Translations under genes and position numbers: made by a program
Shown here: positions 38,830-48,300 of the stretch, piece after piece
Layout: each line of letters opens with the position of its first letter
Position numbering within the stretch: position 1 is the stretch's first letter
Source: JAPOUP01 sp965203605
Lineage (GTDB): Bacteria; Pseudomonadota; Alphaproteobacteria; Rhodobacterales; Rhodobacteraceae
NCBI GenBank assembly: GCA_965203605.1
Contig: OZ241902.1
Coordinates: 4,154,001-4,218,000 of the forward strand
DNA: 64,000 nt
Reading direction: 5' to 3'
The notes under the pieces: generated by a model
What the model was told of the DNA's origin: nothing
The model's input: the letters and a program-made list of their open reading frames with translations, nothing else
Database searches by the model: none

Positions 38830-39284
38830 CTCCCCAATGGTGAGTACCCGTCTCGGACGATGGAGCCGGACCTATACGGAAATCCGGCCTTCAGCAACAT
38901 TCCAATGCGGCGAATCCGACGCGACGATCTGGAAACCTTGGTGAAGCACTTGCCCAATGGGCATCGACTCTCGGGAATCCAGAGCGAATGAATGGCGCTT
39001 GGGTGGACTCAGGGCGAAGCCATCGGGATCCGGAGGACTGGTACTTCAAGCGCCTTACGCCAAACACAATGTTCCGCCTATGCATGCCGAGGTGGCTGGG
39101 ATTTCCTGCGGGGCTGATCCCGTCAAAGCGGAGAGAGGTATATCCTTCGCTTCGGAGGGTTGGAGCGTGCGTGAGGGAACAGACACCCGTTGTCGTGCCA
39201 TTGGTTTGGGAGAATTCCCCGAAGGCGAGACACGTCACCGAGAGGCTGAGCCACAAAACGCATTCCCGGAACGAGGGGTATTGT
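38830..39284. other. Non-coding stretch before tRNA-Pro
   Basis: I find no supported gene in these 455 bases; open frames here are unlike any known family. Confidence 0.45.
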
Positions 39285-39361
39285 TGGTCGGAGTGGCGAG
39301 ATTCGAACTCACGGCCCCTGCCTCCCGAAGACAGTGCTCTACCAGGCTGAGCTACACTCCG
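39285..39361 (-). tRNA. tRNA-Pro (anticodon CGG)
   Basis: On the minus strand a 77-base cloverleaf with encoded CCA: acceptor CGGAGTG pairs with CACTCCG, D arm TAGCTCAGCCTGGTAGAGCA, anticodon arm CTGTC-TTCGGGA-GGCAG giving CGG, and T-loop GTTCGAATC. It decodes CCG. Confidence 0.97.
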
Positions 39362-39867
39362 ATCACGAGTGGTAGCTTAAAGGCTCTTCCTACGCGTTGC
39401 AAGGAGTGTGAAGACATGGCTGGAACTGCTGTCTGTGCCACATTCACTGTGAATCCACCTGCCTGAACAGATCTCCTGATTCGTCGGCGACGGTTCTGGA
39501 CTCGGGGTGAATGCAGAGGATCCCAATGGCATTTTTGCGGACGACATTGTCTGAACCGCCAAGCATGTTCCCTGAAGCCCAGGGTCAACCGGATTGTTTG
39601 GGTCGAAGCGGTGGCGAACCTGGATGCCACAGCCAGTATGCCTTCAATCCCTCAGTTCGATTGAGTTGCCGTGCAGGGCCGCCAATTTGATGCGGTTGGG
39701 TTTGAGATGCCTCGACAGCAAGGCTGCCTCGTTGCTCGGTCATCCATTTCTCCGGTGAGGGGTGCCGACTCTGTCGGCTGCCGGTCCGTTAACGAAACCA
39801 AACCGGATTCCAGGTTGAACCACCTTGTATGCAGGGTAGACAGGCCAGGACTGGATGACCCTGTTGA
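39362..39867. other. Non-coding stretch between tRNA-Pro and leuB
   Basis: No gene, RNA or repeat is recognised in these 506 bases. Confidence 0.45.
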
Positions 39868-40974
39868 TCAGCGGCTGGCATCAAGCGCGTCCAGAATCGC
39901 GTCGCCCATTTCGGATGTCGAAACCGGCTCGGAACCCGCCTCACCTATTAGGTCAGCGGTGCGAAGGCCTTCGGCAAGCACCTGCGCAATGGCAGCCTCC
40001 AGCCGGTCGGCTTCCTGCCCCGCGTCAATACTGTAGCGCAGCGTCATCGCAAAACTGAGAATACAGGCAATTGGATTGGCCTTGCCCTGACCCGCGATGT
40101 CGGGTGCGGAGCCGTGCACAGGCTCATACATCGCTCTGGGCCGACCGTTTCCCATGGGTGCCCCAAGACTGGCTGATGGCAGCATCCCAAGCGAACCGGT
40201 GAGCATCGCGGCGAGGTCCGACAGAAGGTCGCCGAACAGGTTGTCGGTGACGATGACGTCGAACTGCTTCGGCCATCGGGTCAGTTGCATGGCACCGGCG
40301 TCGGCGTACATGTGGGACAGTTCGACATCAGGATATTCGGAAGTATGAACCTCAGTCACGACGTCACGCCAGAGAATGCCCGACTCCATTACGTTGGCTT
40401 TCTCCATGGAACAGACCCTGTTGCAGCGCCGGCGGGCGAGGTCGAAGGCGGACCGAGCCACGCGGGCGATCTCGCTTTCGGTATAGCGCTGTGTGTTGAT
40501 TCCAACCCGCTCATTGCCTTCCTTGTGGATGCCACGTGGTTCCCCGAAATACACGCCGCCAGTCAATTCGCGGACAATCATGATGTCGAGCCCGGAGACC
40601 ACGTCCCTCTTCAGCGAAGAGAAATCCGCCAACGCATCAAAGCACTGTGCGGGACGCAGGTTCGAGAACAGGTCCATTTCCTTTCGCAGGCGCAGAAGCC
40701 CCCGCTCAGGTTTGAGGCTGAAATCAAGCTCGTCGTATTGCGGTCCTCCCACCGCGCCAAGCAGAACAGCGTCCGATTCCTGGGCCTTCGCCAAGGTCTT
40801 GTCGTGCAGTGGAGTGCCATGGGTGTCGTAGGCGGCACCGCCGACAAGATCCTCGCTTACCTCAAATTCCAGCTCTGTCCGTTCATTGAACCAATCCACA
40901 ACACGGCGAACCTGGGCCATGACCTCTGGACCGATACCGTCACCGGGAAGAAGAAGGAGTGAATGCGTGTCCAT
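39868..40974 (-). CDS. leuB: 3-isopropylmalate dehydrogenase
   Basis: LeuB, 368 residues, which oxidatively decarboxylates 3-isopropylmalate in leucine synthesis. LLLLPGDGIGPEVM is the N-terminal motif. RELTGGVYFGEPRG, VCSMEKANVMESG (catalytic lysine), VTDNLFGDLLSDLAAML (metal aspartates) and YEPVHGSAPDIAGQGKANP follow. Complete and intact. It lies downstream of leuC and leuD on the same strand but separated from leuD by an 8.7-kb accessory island. Confidence 0.97.
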   Translation of the reverse strand: MDTHSLLLLPGDGIGPEVMAQVRRVVDWFNERTELEFEVSEDLVGGAAYDTHGTPLHDKTLAKAQESDAVLLGAVGGPQYDELDFSLKPERGLLRLRKEMDLFSNLRPAQCFDALADFSSLKRDVVSGLDIMIVRELTGGVYFGEPRGIHKEGNERVGINTQRYTESEIARVARSAFDLARRRCNRVCSMEKANVMESGILWRDVVTEVHTSEYPDVELSHMYADAGAMQLTRWPKQFDVIVTDNLFGDLLSDLAAMLTGSLGMLPSASLGAPMGNGRPRAMYEPVHGSAPDIAGQGKANPIACILSFAMTLRYSIDAGQEADRLEAAIAQVLAEGLRTADLIGEAGSEPVSTSEMGDAILDALDASR

Positions 40975-41269
40975 TGCGTCTGGATCCCCTGTATTTCGTT
41001 ACGAGCCGGTCTCGCCTATCCTCTTGCCCGCACCTGGTCAAGGAAACGGCTTCCGGCGCTAGCCTGACGGTGTCGACCGGACGCCGACCATCCGGGCGAC
41101 GCCGTCAGGTTTGGGGGCCATCGTGAGTTGGGTGCAATGTCTTCCGAGGGCCCGGCAGTTGCATGATCCCACCGGGTCTGGGACCTTACAGCATCCCACA
41201 TTTATATATGGATTCCTATTCCCGCCTGCGATCGCCCATCGCGTCGGTCGGCAGCCTCCTGTTGAGGGT
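40975..41269. other. Upstream region of leuB at the island edge
   Basis: No gene is seen. With leuD now far away, leuB must rely on a promoter in this region or in the island. No obvious leader peptide was found. Confidence 0.4.
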
Positions 41270-41570
41270 GTCGCGGACCTGGATGGTCCGGTTCAGCCGC
41301 GGGAGCCCCTGCCAGACCTCTTTCACCCGGGCAGTGGCTGCCGCTTGGTGGGATGCGCCCCGACGAGGCGCCCGAGGTCGATGACGAACGTCCTGATAAT
41401 GCGGCAGCAGCGCCTTCAGCGCCTCGAGGTTGTTGCCTTGGACAAGCAAGCATGTTGCCCGTCTCCCGGTCACCGCAGCCAAGTTCCGGTACTTCCTCAA
41501 TCAGGCGGTACGGCACCCTGTCCGCTGCTCCCAGATCCCGGTCACGGGTAAGCCAGCGGAGCGTCGACAT
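41270..41570 (-). pseudogene. Type III DNA methyltransferase (Mod) N-terminal remnant
   Basis: The start of a site-specific adenine methyltransferase of the type III Mod kind. From ATG 41570 the sequence reads LRWLTRDRDLGAAD and VPYRLIEEVPEL, then after a one-base shift LLVQGNNLEALKALLPHY, which is the lead-in to the family's SAM motif. After that the reading becomes unrelated, so only about the first 70 residues survive. No Res subunit is present. Confidence 0.6.
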
Positions 41571-41823
41571 TCAGGCCACGGGAAGACCGACGGGATTGTC
41601 CCAGCGTCGATCATGGGCAGGCGCGGTCCTGTCAGCTAGGCGTGTCGCGAAGATCGCTGTTCCGGCTCACCTTGCCGGTCAAGTTATTTTCACGGTTTCA
41701 GGTGTCTTTCTTCGCTGCACGGCAGAACATTCAAGGGTCCGTCCGACCAGATCCGGATCGCGACTCCAGCCATACACGTCGCGCAACGCGGCCAGAACCT
41801 CTTGCTGATCTGTGGTGTTCCAT

Positions 41824-42117
41824 TCAGGACCGGTGCCTCACGCCCGTCTGGTTGGGTGGCCCGCCTCTTTGTCCAAGTTCCGGCCCAAGGGTCCGCACGA
41901 AAATCTTTACAAGCTGTTGTTCGAAGCCACCATTTCCGTAATCGAAAGCGTATCTGGGAATCGCCTCGAGATCACCGCCGTCAAGCTCCAGCTGATTTGT
42001 CTTCGGGTCCAGCTTCTCCTGCAGCCTCAGGAGCAGGGACTGAAAGCCACCGTCGCCGACCACTGGCCGCTTCAGTTCCTTGACCTCTCCATCTGTCAGC
42101 TTGACGGACTTTGGCAT
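41824..42117 (-). CDS. Small conserved-looking hypothetical protein
   Basis: A 97-residue protein with a good ribosome-binding site (GGAGG six bases before ATG 42117). It starts MPKSVKLTDGEVKELKRPV and contains GGFQSLLLRLQEKLD and a characteristic RYAFDYGNGGFE segment followed by a basic helix. I recall similar hypothetical proteins in mobile contexts but no function. It lies on the minus strand downstream of the DNA methyltransferase gene. Confidence 0.6.
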   Translation of the reverse strand: MPKSVKLTDGEVKELKRPVVGDGGFQSLLLRLQEKLDPKTNQLELDGGDLEAIPRYAFDYGNGGFEQQLVKIFVRTLGPELGQRGGPPNQTGVRHRS

Positions 42118-42271
42118 CTGTCTCCTCCCCACTTTTCCGCGTGCGACGTCACAGGAAGCCAACCGCCCTGCATCTGGGTTTCCGATCCCTCGAAGATGAT
42201 AGATATCCGCCAGCCTGAACGCAATCTCCGCTTTCGACAGAGAGCGGACGCCCGCTGTCTGACTGGCCAGA

Positions 42272-42967
42272 TCAGTTGGCGCGGCGGAGGGCCTCGATGA
42301 TCCCCACCGCCATTTCCCGCATGAAGTAATGTGTCGTTCGGGAGAGGTCCTGGAGGTCGCCCGTAACCACCCACCCGGCATGGAATCCGACGCGGCGCAT
42401 GGCGAAACACGCGTGCCCGGGCGTCGTGTAGGTGATGAGGTGATCGACGGGAGGGGGTTCCCTCATCTTCCGCTCGACAGTCTTCCGTGTCCAGATATGC
42501 CAGGTACAGGGAACGTCGTGAGGACTGCCGTCAAGAACGAACGCGAAACGACCGACCTTCCGGTCTCCAGAGAGGCGGAAGCTCGGGTCAAGGCGGCGGT
42601 TCACGCTCAGTCTGCGGAATGTGCGCGGCACGATGAACGCGATTTCGTCCGCATGGTTGAAGAAACGGACGGCTGTGCATGCGTTCCTTCCGAACGGCGG
42701 ATTGCCGATCACCACGGTTGCGGAGTGATTCCCGGCGAATATGCCATGGTCCGCGGGAAAGTCACCGCACTCAATGCCGCTGGCCTGCGGCACCCCATCC
42801 ATCTCCCGCACCTTCCTCCCCGCATCCCTCAGCGGATGGAGGAAGGCCCCGCTCCCCGCGGACGGCTCCACGAACAGAACATCGGGGCTGCCCCAACAGT
42901 CGGAAATCTCCCTGGCGTATACTCCGGCGACGTCGGCGCAGGTAAAGTACTGGTCCAGATCCCCCAT
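42272..42967 (-). CDS. SAM-dependent DNA methyltransferase (NPPFG type)
   Basis: Class I methyltransferase of 231 residues, probably N6-adenine DNA methylase of the plasmid or phage type. The SAM motif FVEPSAGSGAFLHPL is near residue 33 and the catalytic NPPFG near residue 89, followed by FNHADEIAFIVPRTFRR. The length is close to that of stand-alone methylases with no visible target-recognition subunit. No restriction endonuclease is adjacent, so it may be an orphan methylase. It follows the Rpn remnant by 27 bases on the same strand. Confidence 0.75.
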   Translation of the reverse strand: MGDLDQYFTCADVAGVYAREISDCWGSPDVLFVEPSAGSGAFLHPLRDAGRKVREMDGVPQASGIECGDFPADHGIFAGNHSATVVIGNPPFGRNACTAVRFFNHADEIAFIVPRTFRRLSVNRRLDPSFRLSGDRKVGRFAFVLDGSPHDVPCTWHIWTRKTVERKMREPPPVDHLITYTTPGHACFAMRRVGFHAGWVVTGDLQDLSRTTHYFMREMAVGIIEALRRAN

Positions 42968-42994
42968 TTCATTGAATGGCTGGCCTTAGCGCGG

Positions 42995-43390
42995 TCAGTG
43001 ACGCCTTCGGGACTTGAAGACCTCCTCCAGCGTTTCGGCGACGACCAGCGCGGCGAGCCAGCGGTCGAGGGTCACCGCTTCGGCGGTCCGCACCTCCACG
43101 GCCCGGGCGGCGTGAACGTCCCCGAACCTGATCCACGCCTGCCGCAGGAATGTCTTCGCCTTCCCTTCCGCAAGGCCCTCTAGACGGCCCCTGCCAAGCC
43201 CGCGCACCTCGCCCTGTTCCAGAGGTGTCTCCGCTATCGTTTCCATGATCGCTTCCAGTCGGTTGTGTCCCTGGTTCCGCAGCGTCTCCCTAAGCTCGTC
43301 AAGGTCGGCGCTGTAGACCCGCACGACGTATTTGATGACCTGCCGTGCGATTCCCGCCCGCAGCGGACATGCTCGGCGGACGAGAAACAA
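42995..43390 (-). pseudogene. Rpn-family nuclease, C-terminal fragment
   Basis: A 131-residue fragment matching the C-terminal part of Rpn/PDDEXK-type proteins: VIKYVVRVYSADLDELRETL, then ETIAETPLEQGEVRGLGRGR repeats, and VTLDRWLAALVVAETLEEVF. The N-terminal nuclease domain, present in the complete-length copy at 46364, is missing. It lies between the antitoxin and methyltransferase genes on the minus strand. Confidence 0.62.
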
Positions 43391-43435
43391 TCATGTGATC
43401 ACTGTGTGCGGGCGAGTTCGTGGACGACCCGCCAA

Positions 43436-43753
43436 CTATGCGTGGCCGAAGTCCGACAGTTCCACACGCCCTCCGTCAGGAAGTTCGGCGATGAGGCGCA
43501 GGTCACCACCCATCGCCTCGACAGCCTTCCGGAGGGTGGACACCAATGTGTCGTTGCGTCTCTCAAGGCGCGAGACGCCCTCCTGTCCGATGCCAAGCTC
43601 GGCCGCAAGCTCGACCTGTGTTATGTCCAGTCTCCTGCGGATTTCGCGCAGGGTGCCCAGTTCGGCCCGCAGTTCGTCTGCCCGGTCCCTGATCATCTGC
43701 CGCATCTCCGGGGTCTGTCGTGCCTTCATCTCCTCGAGGCTTACAGCTGTCAT
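43436..43753 (-). CDS. XRE-family antitoxin (HigA-like)
   Basis: Helix-turn-helix protein of about 105 residues. After an N-terminal helical region (LEEMKARQTPEMRQMIRDR) comes an XRE-type DNA-binding domain: RRLDITQVELAAELGIGQEG with VSRLERRNDTLVSTL, ending ELPDGGRVELSDFG. It is 71 bases downstream of a toxin-like gene, the toxin-first order of HigBA. ATG 43753 is chosen with GGAG about ten bases upstream; a longer frame to 43828 overlaps the toxin stop. The frame is intact. Confidence 0.8.
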   Translation of the reverse strand: MTAVSLEEMKARQTPEMRQMIRDRADELRAELGTLREIRRRLDITQVELAAELGIGQEGVSRLERRNDTLVSTLRKAVEAMGGDLRLIAELPDGGRVELSDFGHA

Positions 43754-43824
43754 CTCGTCTATCTCCAACTCTCTTCGTTTTCTATGCCGCACCCCCCGGA
43801 AGCCCCCGGGGGTGTTCGGACGGT

Positions 43825-44184
43825 TCATGCGCTGCCGGTCGTTCCATTCAGGAATCGGTCGAACCTGTCGTCGGCGGTCCTGATCAGCCTTCCGTAGAAT
43901 CTCCTCGTGTTCATCCCGGACCTGTCACCGGCCGCCAGCAGCAGCGCCCTGCGTTTCGGCGTGAAGGCGAAAGCCATGCGCCAGCAATGCCACGGCAGCG
44001 GAGCTCCTTCATGTTCCTGATGTACGGACCCATGAAGTGTATCGACATGCGGGCGTCCGAGGGACGGCCCCACTTCCGCGAGTACTTCAGCAATTGCCAT
44101 TATCTCCACCTTGATCGGAACGGTGAAGCTCTCGAATTCAACTACAAAATCTTCATGAAAATCGATGGCCCCATTCCAGACCAT
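43825..44184 (-). CDS. HigB/Gp49-like toxin with an internally shifted segment
   Basis: A 119-residue RelE-superfamily toxin of the phage Gp49-like/HigB kind: DFHEDFVVEFESF, RPHVDTLHGS at the N-terminal half and WRMAFAFTPKRRALLLAAGD with GMNTRRFYGRLIRTADDRF at the C-terminal half. Between them, residues about 53-67 read SVHQEHEGAPLPWHC, but the next frame reads YIRNMKELRCRGIAG, the conserved family segment. Two compensating one-base changes therefore keep the frame open while scrambling the core. The toxin is probably weak or inactive, leaving the antitoxin. Confidence 0.72.
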   Translation of the reverse strand: MVWNGAIDFHEDFVVEFESFTVPIKVEIMAIAEVLAEVGPSLGRPHVDTLHGSVHQEHEGAPLPWHCWRMAFAFTPKRRALLLAAGDRSGMNTRRFYGRLIRTADDRFDRFLNGTTGSA

Positions 44185-44479
44185 GCACTCTCCTCTGCTC
44201 GTGGTTCCGACCGCGGCGGCATATCCATGCTCACTCCGTCAGTATGCATCGAAAAGCCTAGGTATGTAAAGACATATCTTGGAATCCAGAAACCTTGGCG
44301 CCATTGGATCGTCCCCAGCCGGATGCGGAGCGCCCCTTAGGGATAGGTTCGGACACGTCATAACACTCGCGCAGAATGATCCAGCCTTCATCGTCCAAGC
44401 ACATAAGCCACTCTATGCGCCTCGGGCTACGGCATTCATACAAGAACATTTTATATCTTAAAATAATTCATACTATAGG
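44185..44479. other. Spacer between toxin gene and IS5-type element
   Basis: AT-richer than the rest of the island, about 295 bases. It should hold the promoter for the toxin-antitoxin genes. A 63-codon minus-strand frame (44258-44449) is present but unlike any family I know. Confidence 0.4.
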
Positions 44480-45310
44480 GAGCCTCTTGCACAATTATTG
44501 CGGTTCGGGCGGCCGCGGCCAGCCTTTCGGTTCCGCAGCTGCCCGCCGGTCAGCGCCGGCACGCGGAGGAAAAGGTGGCAGGCCACCCTGGCGTGCCCCC
44601 GGACACGGACATGCCGGGCGCCACAGGAGTCCCTGGGGCGGAGTTCACCCGCCCGCCGCTGGATCGCTGCCGGTGGCGGACGCGGTCATGGCGGATGTGG
44701 CCCGCCTCTCCCGCCCGACGACCGCCGTGGAGTCCCGCGATATGTGGCCGACGACCGGGCCGGAACAGTCGGAGCGGCCCGGTGCCCCGTGCATCCGCTC
44801 CGGCAGACGGGTCTCCGCGAACCAGGGGAGGGCCCGGGAGAACGCCGGTTCACCGGGAACCTCCGACACGCGGGACCAGCCGACCGGCCTGCGCGGCGTC
44901 GGGTGGTGAGGCAGCCGGTCGACCGGCGCCACCGTGGTCGGCATGTCCCGGACCGCCCTCCCGACGAAGGCCCGCGCCGGCGCCCTGCGGTCGGCGGGCG
45001 GGTTGCCGACGCCCCGGCGGCCGTGGTGCACGTGCCTCCCGCCCTCCACCATGTCCAGGACGGCGACGGATTTGGTGTGCCTCACGCCCAGGGGACCGAC
45101 CTCCCCGGCGAGGGCCGGCGGAAGTTCCCCCTGGAAGCGCCGCCAGGCATCCGGTATGGATGATCGCAGGGACATGGAGCCGTCTCCCCGTATGTGGTGG
45201 TTTTGACACCCGCCCCATACCAGAGGGGCGGCTCCATATCCAGGCCCCCGGTCAGAAAAAGCGTCCGTTTCCGAAAAAACCGCCTGATCGGGGAGTTCTG
45301 CAAGAGGCTC
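44480..45310 (-). mobile_element. IS5-type deletion derivative, 831 bp
   Basis: Terminal inverted repeats GAGCCTCTTGCACAA (left) and GAGCCTCTTGCAGAA (inverse of right end) match at 14 of 15 positions, and TAGG is duplicated at 44476-44479 and 45311-45314. Inside is only the N-terminal part of a transposase. The size is well below the 1.2-1.3 kb of a complete element of this kind, so it is likely non-autonomous. Much more GC-rich than its flanks. Confidence 0.82.
44645..45175 (-). pseudogene. IS5-family transposase, N-terminal portion
   Basis: A frame of 176 residues from ATG 45175: SLRSSIPDAWRRFQGELPPA, then RRGVGNPPADRRAPARAFVG and GHISRDSTAVVGRE with the first catalytic aspartate. It stops soon after and the C-terminal half with the remaining catalytic residues is absent within the element. 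Matches transposases with the IPDAWRRFQG start common in rhodobacterial IS5 relatives. Confidence 0.68.
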
Positions 45311-45362
45311 TAGGTTATGCCATTATTTATGCCGTGCTATATATTATGCCACGGCACATTCA

Positions 45363-46023
45363 ATGGAACTGGCGATGATCGTGGGTATGATGTCTCCGAA
45401 GGGCGGTTGCGGAAAAAGCACGGCGGCCATGGTGCTGGGCCTCGACATTCTCGACGAACCCCGGTCTTGGCGTCGCCGTAGTCGACGCCGACCCCCGGCA
45501 GAGTCTGGGGCGCGTGTGGCGGGCGAAGCGCGAGGGGAGCAACCTCGGCCCGCCGCCCTTCACGCTGCTCACGGAGACCGACGAGAATGCGATCGTCGAC
45601 CGCCTCGAATCAATCGAGGAAACGAGTGACGTGGTCATCGTCGATCTTGAGGGCGTCGCCGGGCTGATGTCCTCCTAGGTGGCATCGAGTTCGGACCTCT
45701 GCATCGTCCCGATGCGCCCGAGCGCCCTGGACGGCGATGCGGCCGGTTCGGCCCTGAAGCGCACGATTCCGTCGACGGTCCTGATCACACAGACGGATGC
45801 GGCGGTCACAACGGTATCGCACAGGGAGGTCATCGCGGAACTGGACAGGTCGGACGTCCGGCGATGTAAGGTGGAACTTATCAGGCGCGCGCCATATGAG
45901 AGGGTCATGGCGGAGGGCCGGACGCTGTTCGAGCTGGAACCCTCCCGTTCCGTCCTCCGGGCGCAGGACAACGCAAGGGCGCTCGCCCGGGAGATAGCCG
46001 GGATGATGGAGACTGACGGATGA
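45363..46023 (+). pseudogene. ParA-like partition ATPase, frameshifted with internal stop
   Basis: Plasmid-type ParA/MinD-like ATPase of about 220 residues. The deviant Walker A is MSPKGGCGKSTAAMVLGLD. After a one-base shift near 45455 the frame continues as GVAVVDADPRQSLGRVW, then VVIVDLEGVAGL (Walker B). A TAG at 45676-45678 interrupts before SSDLCIVPMRPSALDGD. The C-terminal part (ITQTDAAVTTVSHREVIAEL) is open to its TGA, which overlaps the next gene. It would segregate a plasmid or island and is probably inactive here. Confidence 0.78.
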
Positions 46024-46367
46024 CGGGATTTCTGGATCTGGACGGGGACGGCGACGGGACCCGCATCGGCGACGGGCTCAGGGGCCGGCCCGGAAAGGCG
46101 AAGGTCGACCGCACGAAGTTCGACGAGGTGGCCGCCGTCAGCGAGCGGCATGGATTCGGGCGCGGGACGCGGGACGGGCCGCAGACGGACGCCACGCCCC
46201 GAAGGATGGGCCGTCCGCCCCTGAACCAGGACATGGGATACTGGCGGATATACGTCTCTCCGGAACTTCGGAGCAGGCTGACCGAGACCAGCCGCCGGGA
46301 GCGCCGCCGGCTGAACGACCTTCTGGAGGACGCCCTCGCCGCCTACGAAGCCGGCAGGGGGCCATGA
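46020..46367 (+). CDS. Small partition-associated protein, RHH-like C-terminus
   Basis: A 115-residue protein whose ATG overlaps the parA stop as ATGA. The N-terminal half is low-complexity and charged (LDLDGDGDGTRIGDG). The C-terminal half, WRIYVSPELRSRLTETSRRE followed by RRRLNDLLEDALAAYE, resembles a ribbon-helix-helix DNA-binding fold. Position after parA suggests a ParB-like or regulatory role in partition; that is inference. The frame is intact and overlaps the Rpn gene downstream. Confidence 0.65.
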   Translation: MTGFLDLDGDGDGTRIGDGLRGRPGKAKVDRTKFDEVAAVSERHGFGRGTRDGPQTDATPRRMGRPPLNQDMGYWRIYVSPELRSRLTETSRRERRRLNDLLEDALAAYEAGRGP

Positions 46368-47311
46368 CCCTCCCGACAGCGCCACATGACGCCCTGTTCC
46401 GGGCCATGGTCTCGAACTCCGGGCGGGCCGCCGCGCTGCTGCGCGACTGCCTGCCCGAGGCGGTGGTGAGGCTGCTGGACCCCGACTTCCCGCCCGAGCC
46501 GGTCGAGGGCAGCTTCGTCGACGGGGCGGGCGCGAGGACCCAGTGCGACGCGCTGTTCCGCGTCCGGCTGCGCGACGGCCGCCCGGCGCGCATATACGCC
46601 CTGCTCGAGCACAAGTCCCATGTGGATCCGGCCACGCCGCTCCAGCTCGCCCGCTACATGCTCAACATCTGGACACGCGAGTTCGAGGAGCGCGGCTACG
46701 CCCCCGACCGGCGTCTCCCGCCGATCTTCCCGGTGGTGTTCTACCACGGGACGGGGCGCTGGACCGCGCCCCTGTCGCTGGCGGAGATGGTCGAGGCCCC
46801 GCCCGGGACCGGCGATCCGGTCGGCGGGTTCGCCTACACGCTGCGGGATCTGGGCCGGATTCCTCCCGAGAACCTCCCGCAGGCCCCCGACGTCCTGGCG
46901 GGCCTGCTGGCGCTACGGGAGGTGTTCCGGGACGGCGTGCCGGAGGAGGTGCTTGACATCATCACCGGCGGGACGGTTGACGGCAGCGCGTTCGAGCGCC
47001 ATCTACTGCTCTATGTGACGGAACGGATGGACCTGACGCCGGAGGCGCTGGAGGCGTCCCTCCGGCGCACGAAACCACAACGATGGGAGACTCTGATGGG
47101 AACGATCGCGCAGACCTGAATGCAGGAGGGCAGGGCGGAAGGCTCCGCCGCGCTGCTGCTTCGCCAGCTTGAGCGCCGGTTCGGCCGGCTGCCCGCGACG
47201 GTGCGCGACCGCGTGCGCGGCGCCACGGCGGACGACCTCGATGCCTGGGCCATGGCGGTTCTCGACGCCGGGAGCCTGGACGCGGTCTTCGCCCCCGGGG
47301 CCGACGCCTGA
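46364..47311 (+). pseudogene. Rpn-family PD-(D/E)XK nuclease interrupted by in-frame TGA
   Basis: Rpn/transposase-31-type protein, 316 codons, start overlapping the previous stop (ATGA). PHDALFRAMVSNSGRAAALL, CDALFRVRLRDGRPARIYAL, LLEHKSHVDPATPLQLARYM form the PD-(D/E)XK nuclease region and LPPIFPVVFYHGTGRW follows. A TGA at 47117-47119 cuts the frame after GTIAQT; the same frame continues with MQEGRAEGSAALLLRQLERRFG to 47311, where relatives run straight through. A TGG to TGA change would explain this. The truncated 251-residue product keeps the whole nuclease domain and might still function. Confidence 0.78.
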
Positions 47312-47879
47312 CCGGACTACCGGGCCACAGCCCACGGACGGGATGGAACTTACGCCGCCGCCGCTCCGCCGCACGAAGCCACAACAACGATGGGTCCAAC
47401 CCGACAAAGCTGCCAAAGGGCCGGAACGTCGTAAGCGGTCAAAGTACGGCGTCCGGGCCCACCCATCCCTTTTCCGTTTCACAGTATAGGCCATCGCCCG
47501 TCAGTGACTGGCCATCGGAGCGAATCACTTCGGGGGCCGCCACGGTGGCGGATGCGGGATCGGGGACGGCCGGGCCATCCGGCCTCCCCGGCCAAGAGCT
47601 CCGGTCACCGGGCGGGTTGTCCTGAAGCATCCAAGTCTGGAATCAAGCCCGGATCCGGTTCTCCGCAGCCCTGTCCACAGCGTTCCCCACAGGCGGTGCT
47701 GTCCGGGCACGCCGAAGGGCCCGCTGGGAGGGATCCAACGAGGGCTGCCCCGGACACAGGAACGGACCGGAGGGACGGCGGAAGGCAACCGGCATGTTTT
47801 TCACAGCCACCTCCTCCCTTGATTCCTGGAACATACGAGGTTCAGCCCTGCGATCCGGAAGTGCTGGGCTCCGACCTGT
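47312..47879. other. Spacer in island between Rpn and resolvase remnants
   Basis: About 570 GC-rich bases with no supported gene. Confidence 0.4.
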
Positions 47880-48244
47880 GCGCATGAATGGAACGGTGAG
47901 GGGTCATCGAGACATCGATAAATGGTTGCGGGATGGACCTTGAACGCTCTGGCGACCTGTTTGACAGACTTTCAGTTTTCGACAGGCTGGCGGGCCGTTT
48001 CGCGTTGCTCACCGCCCAATTCAGGGGGACGTCCGAACGCGACACCGCGTTACCGGTCCACCCGCCGCCCGTTCCCGGTCCGACCCCGGATAAGTTCACG
48101 TTCGAATTCCGCGATCCCGGAGAACACGGTCAGGACCATGCGTCCTGAAGGTGAGGTCATATCAGCCCATGGTTCGGCAGGCGATTGAAGTTCCGCGTCT
48201 TTTTCTCCGACATTCGGGCCGTGCTCCCCAAGGGAACGGGTCAC
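47880..48244 (-). pseudogene. Serine recombinase (resolvase) C-terminal remnant
   Basis: The minus strand reads TSPSGRMVLTVFSGIAEFER and ELIRGRTGNGR in one frame, the end of a resolvase catalytic domain. In another frame it reads RGVAFGRPPELGGEQRETAR, then after a stop KSVKQVARAFKVHPATIYRC, the helix-turn-helix tail. At least one frameshift and one stop are needed to join them, and the N-terminal catalytic serine region is gone. Tn3-type or invertase-type origin. Confidence 0.72.
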
Positions 48245-48300
48245 CGCCGTGCCGGGGAATGCTGGCTGCGCCCGCCGGCACGGAGCGCGCCGGCAACCTA

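Noticed and set aside
41111..41551. Plus-strand 146-codon frame
   Set aside because: Overlaps the recognisable type III methyltransferase remnant on the opposite strand and has no family features.
47117..47119. TGA in the Rpn gene as a possible selenocysteine or readthrough codon
   Set aside because: No SECIS-like hairpin was evident and Rpn proteins are not selenoproteins; a Trp-to-stop mutation is simpler.
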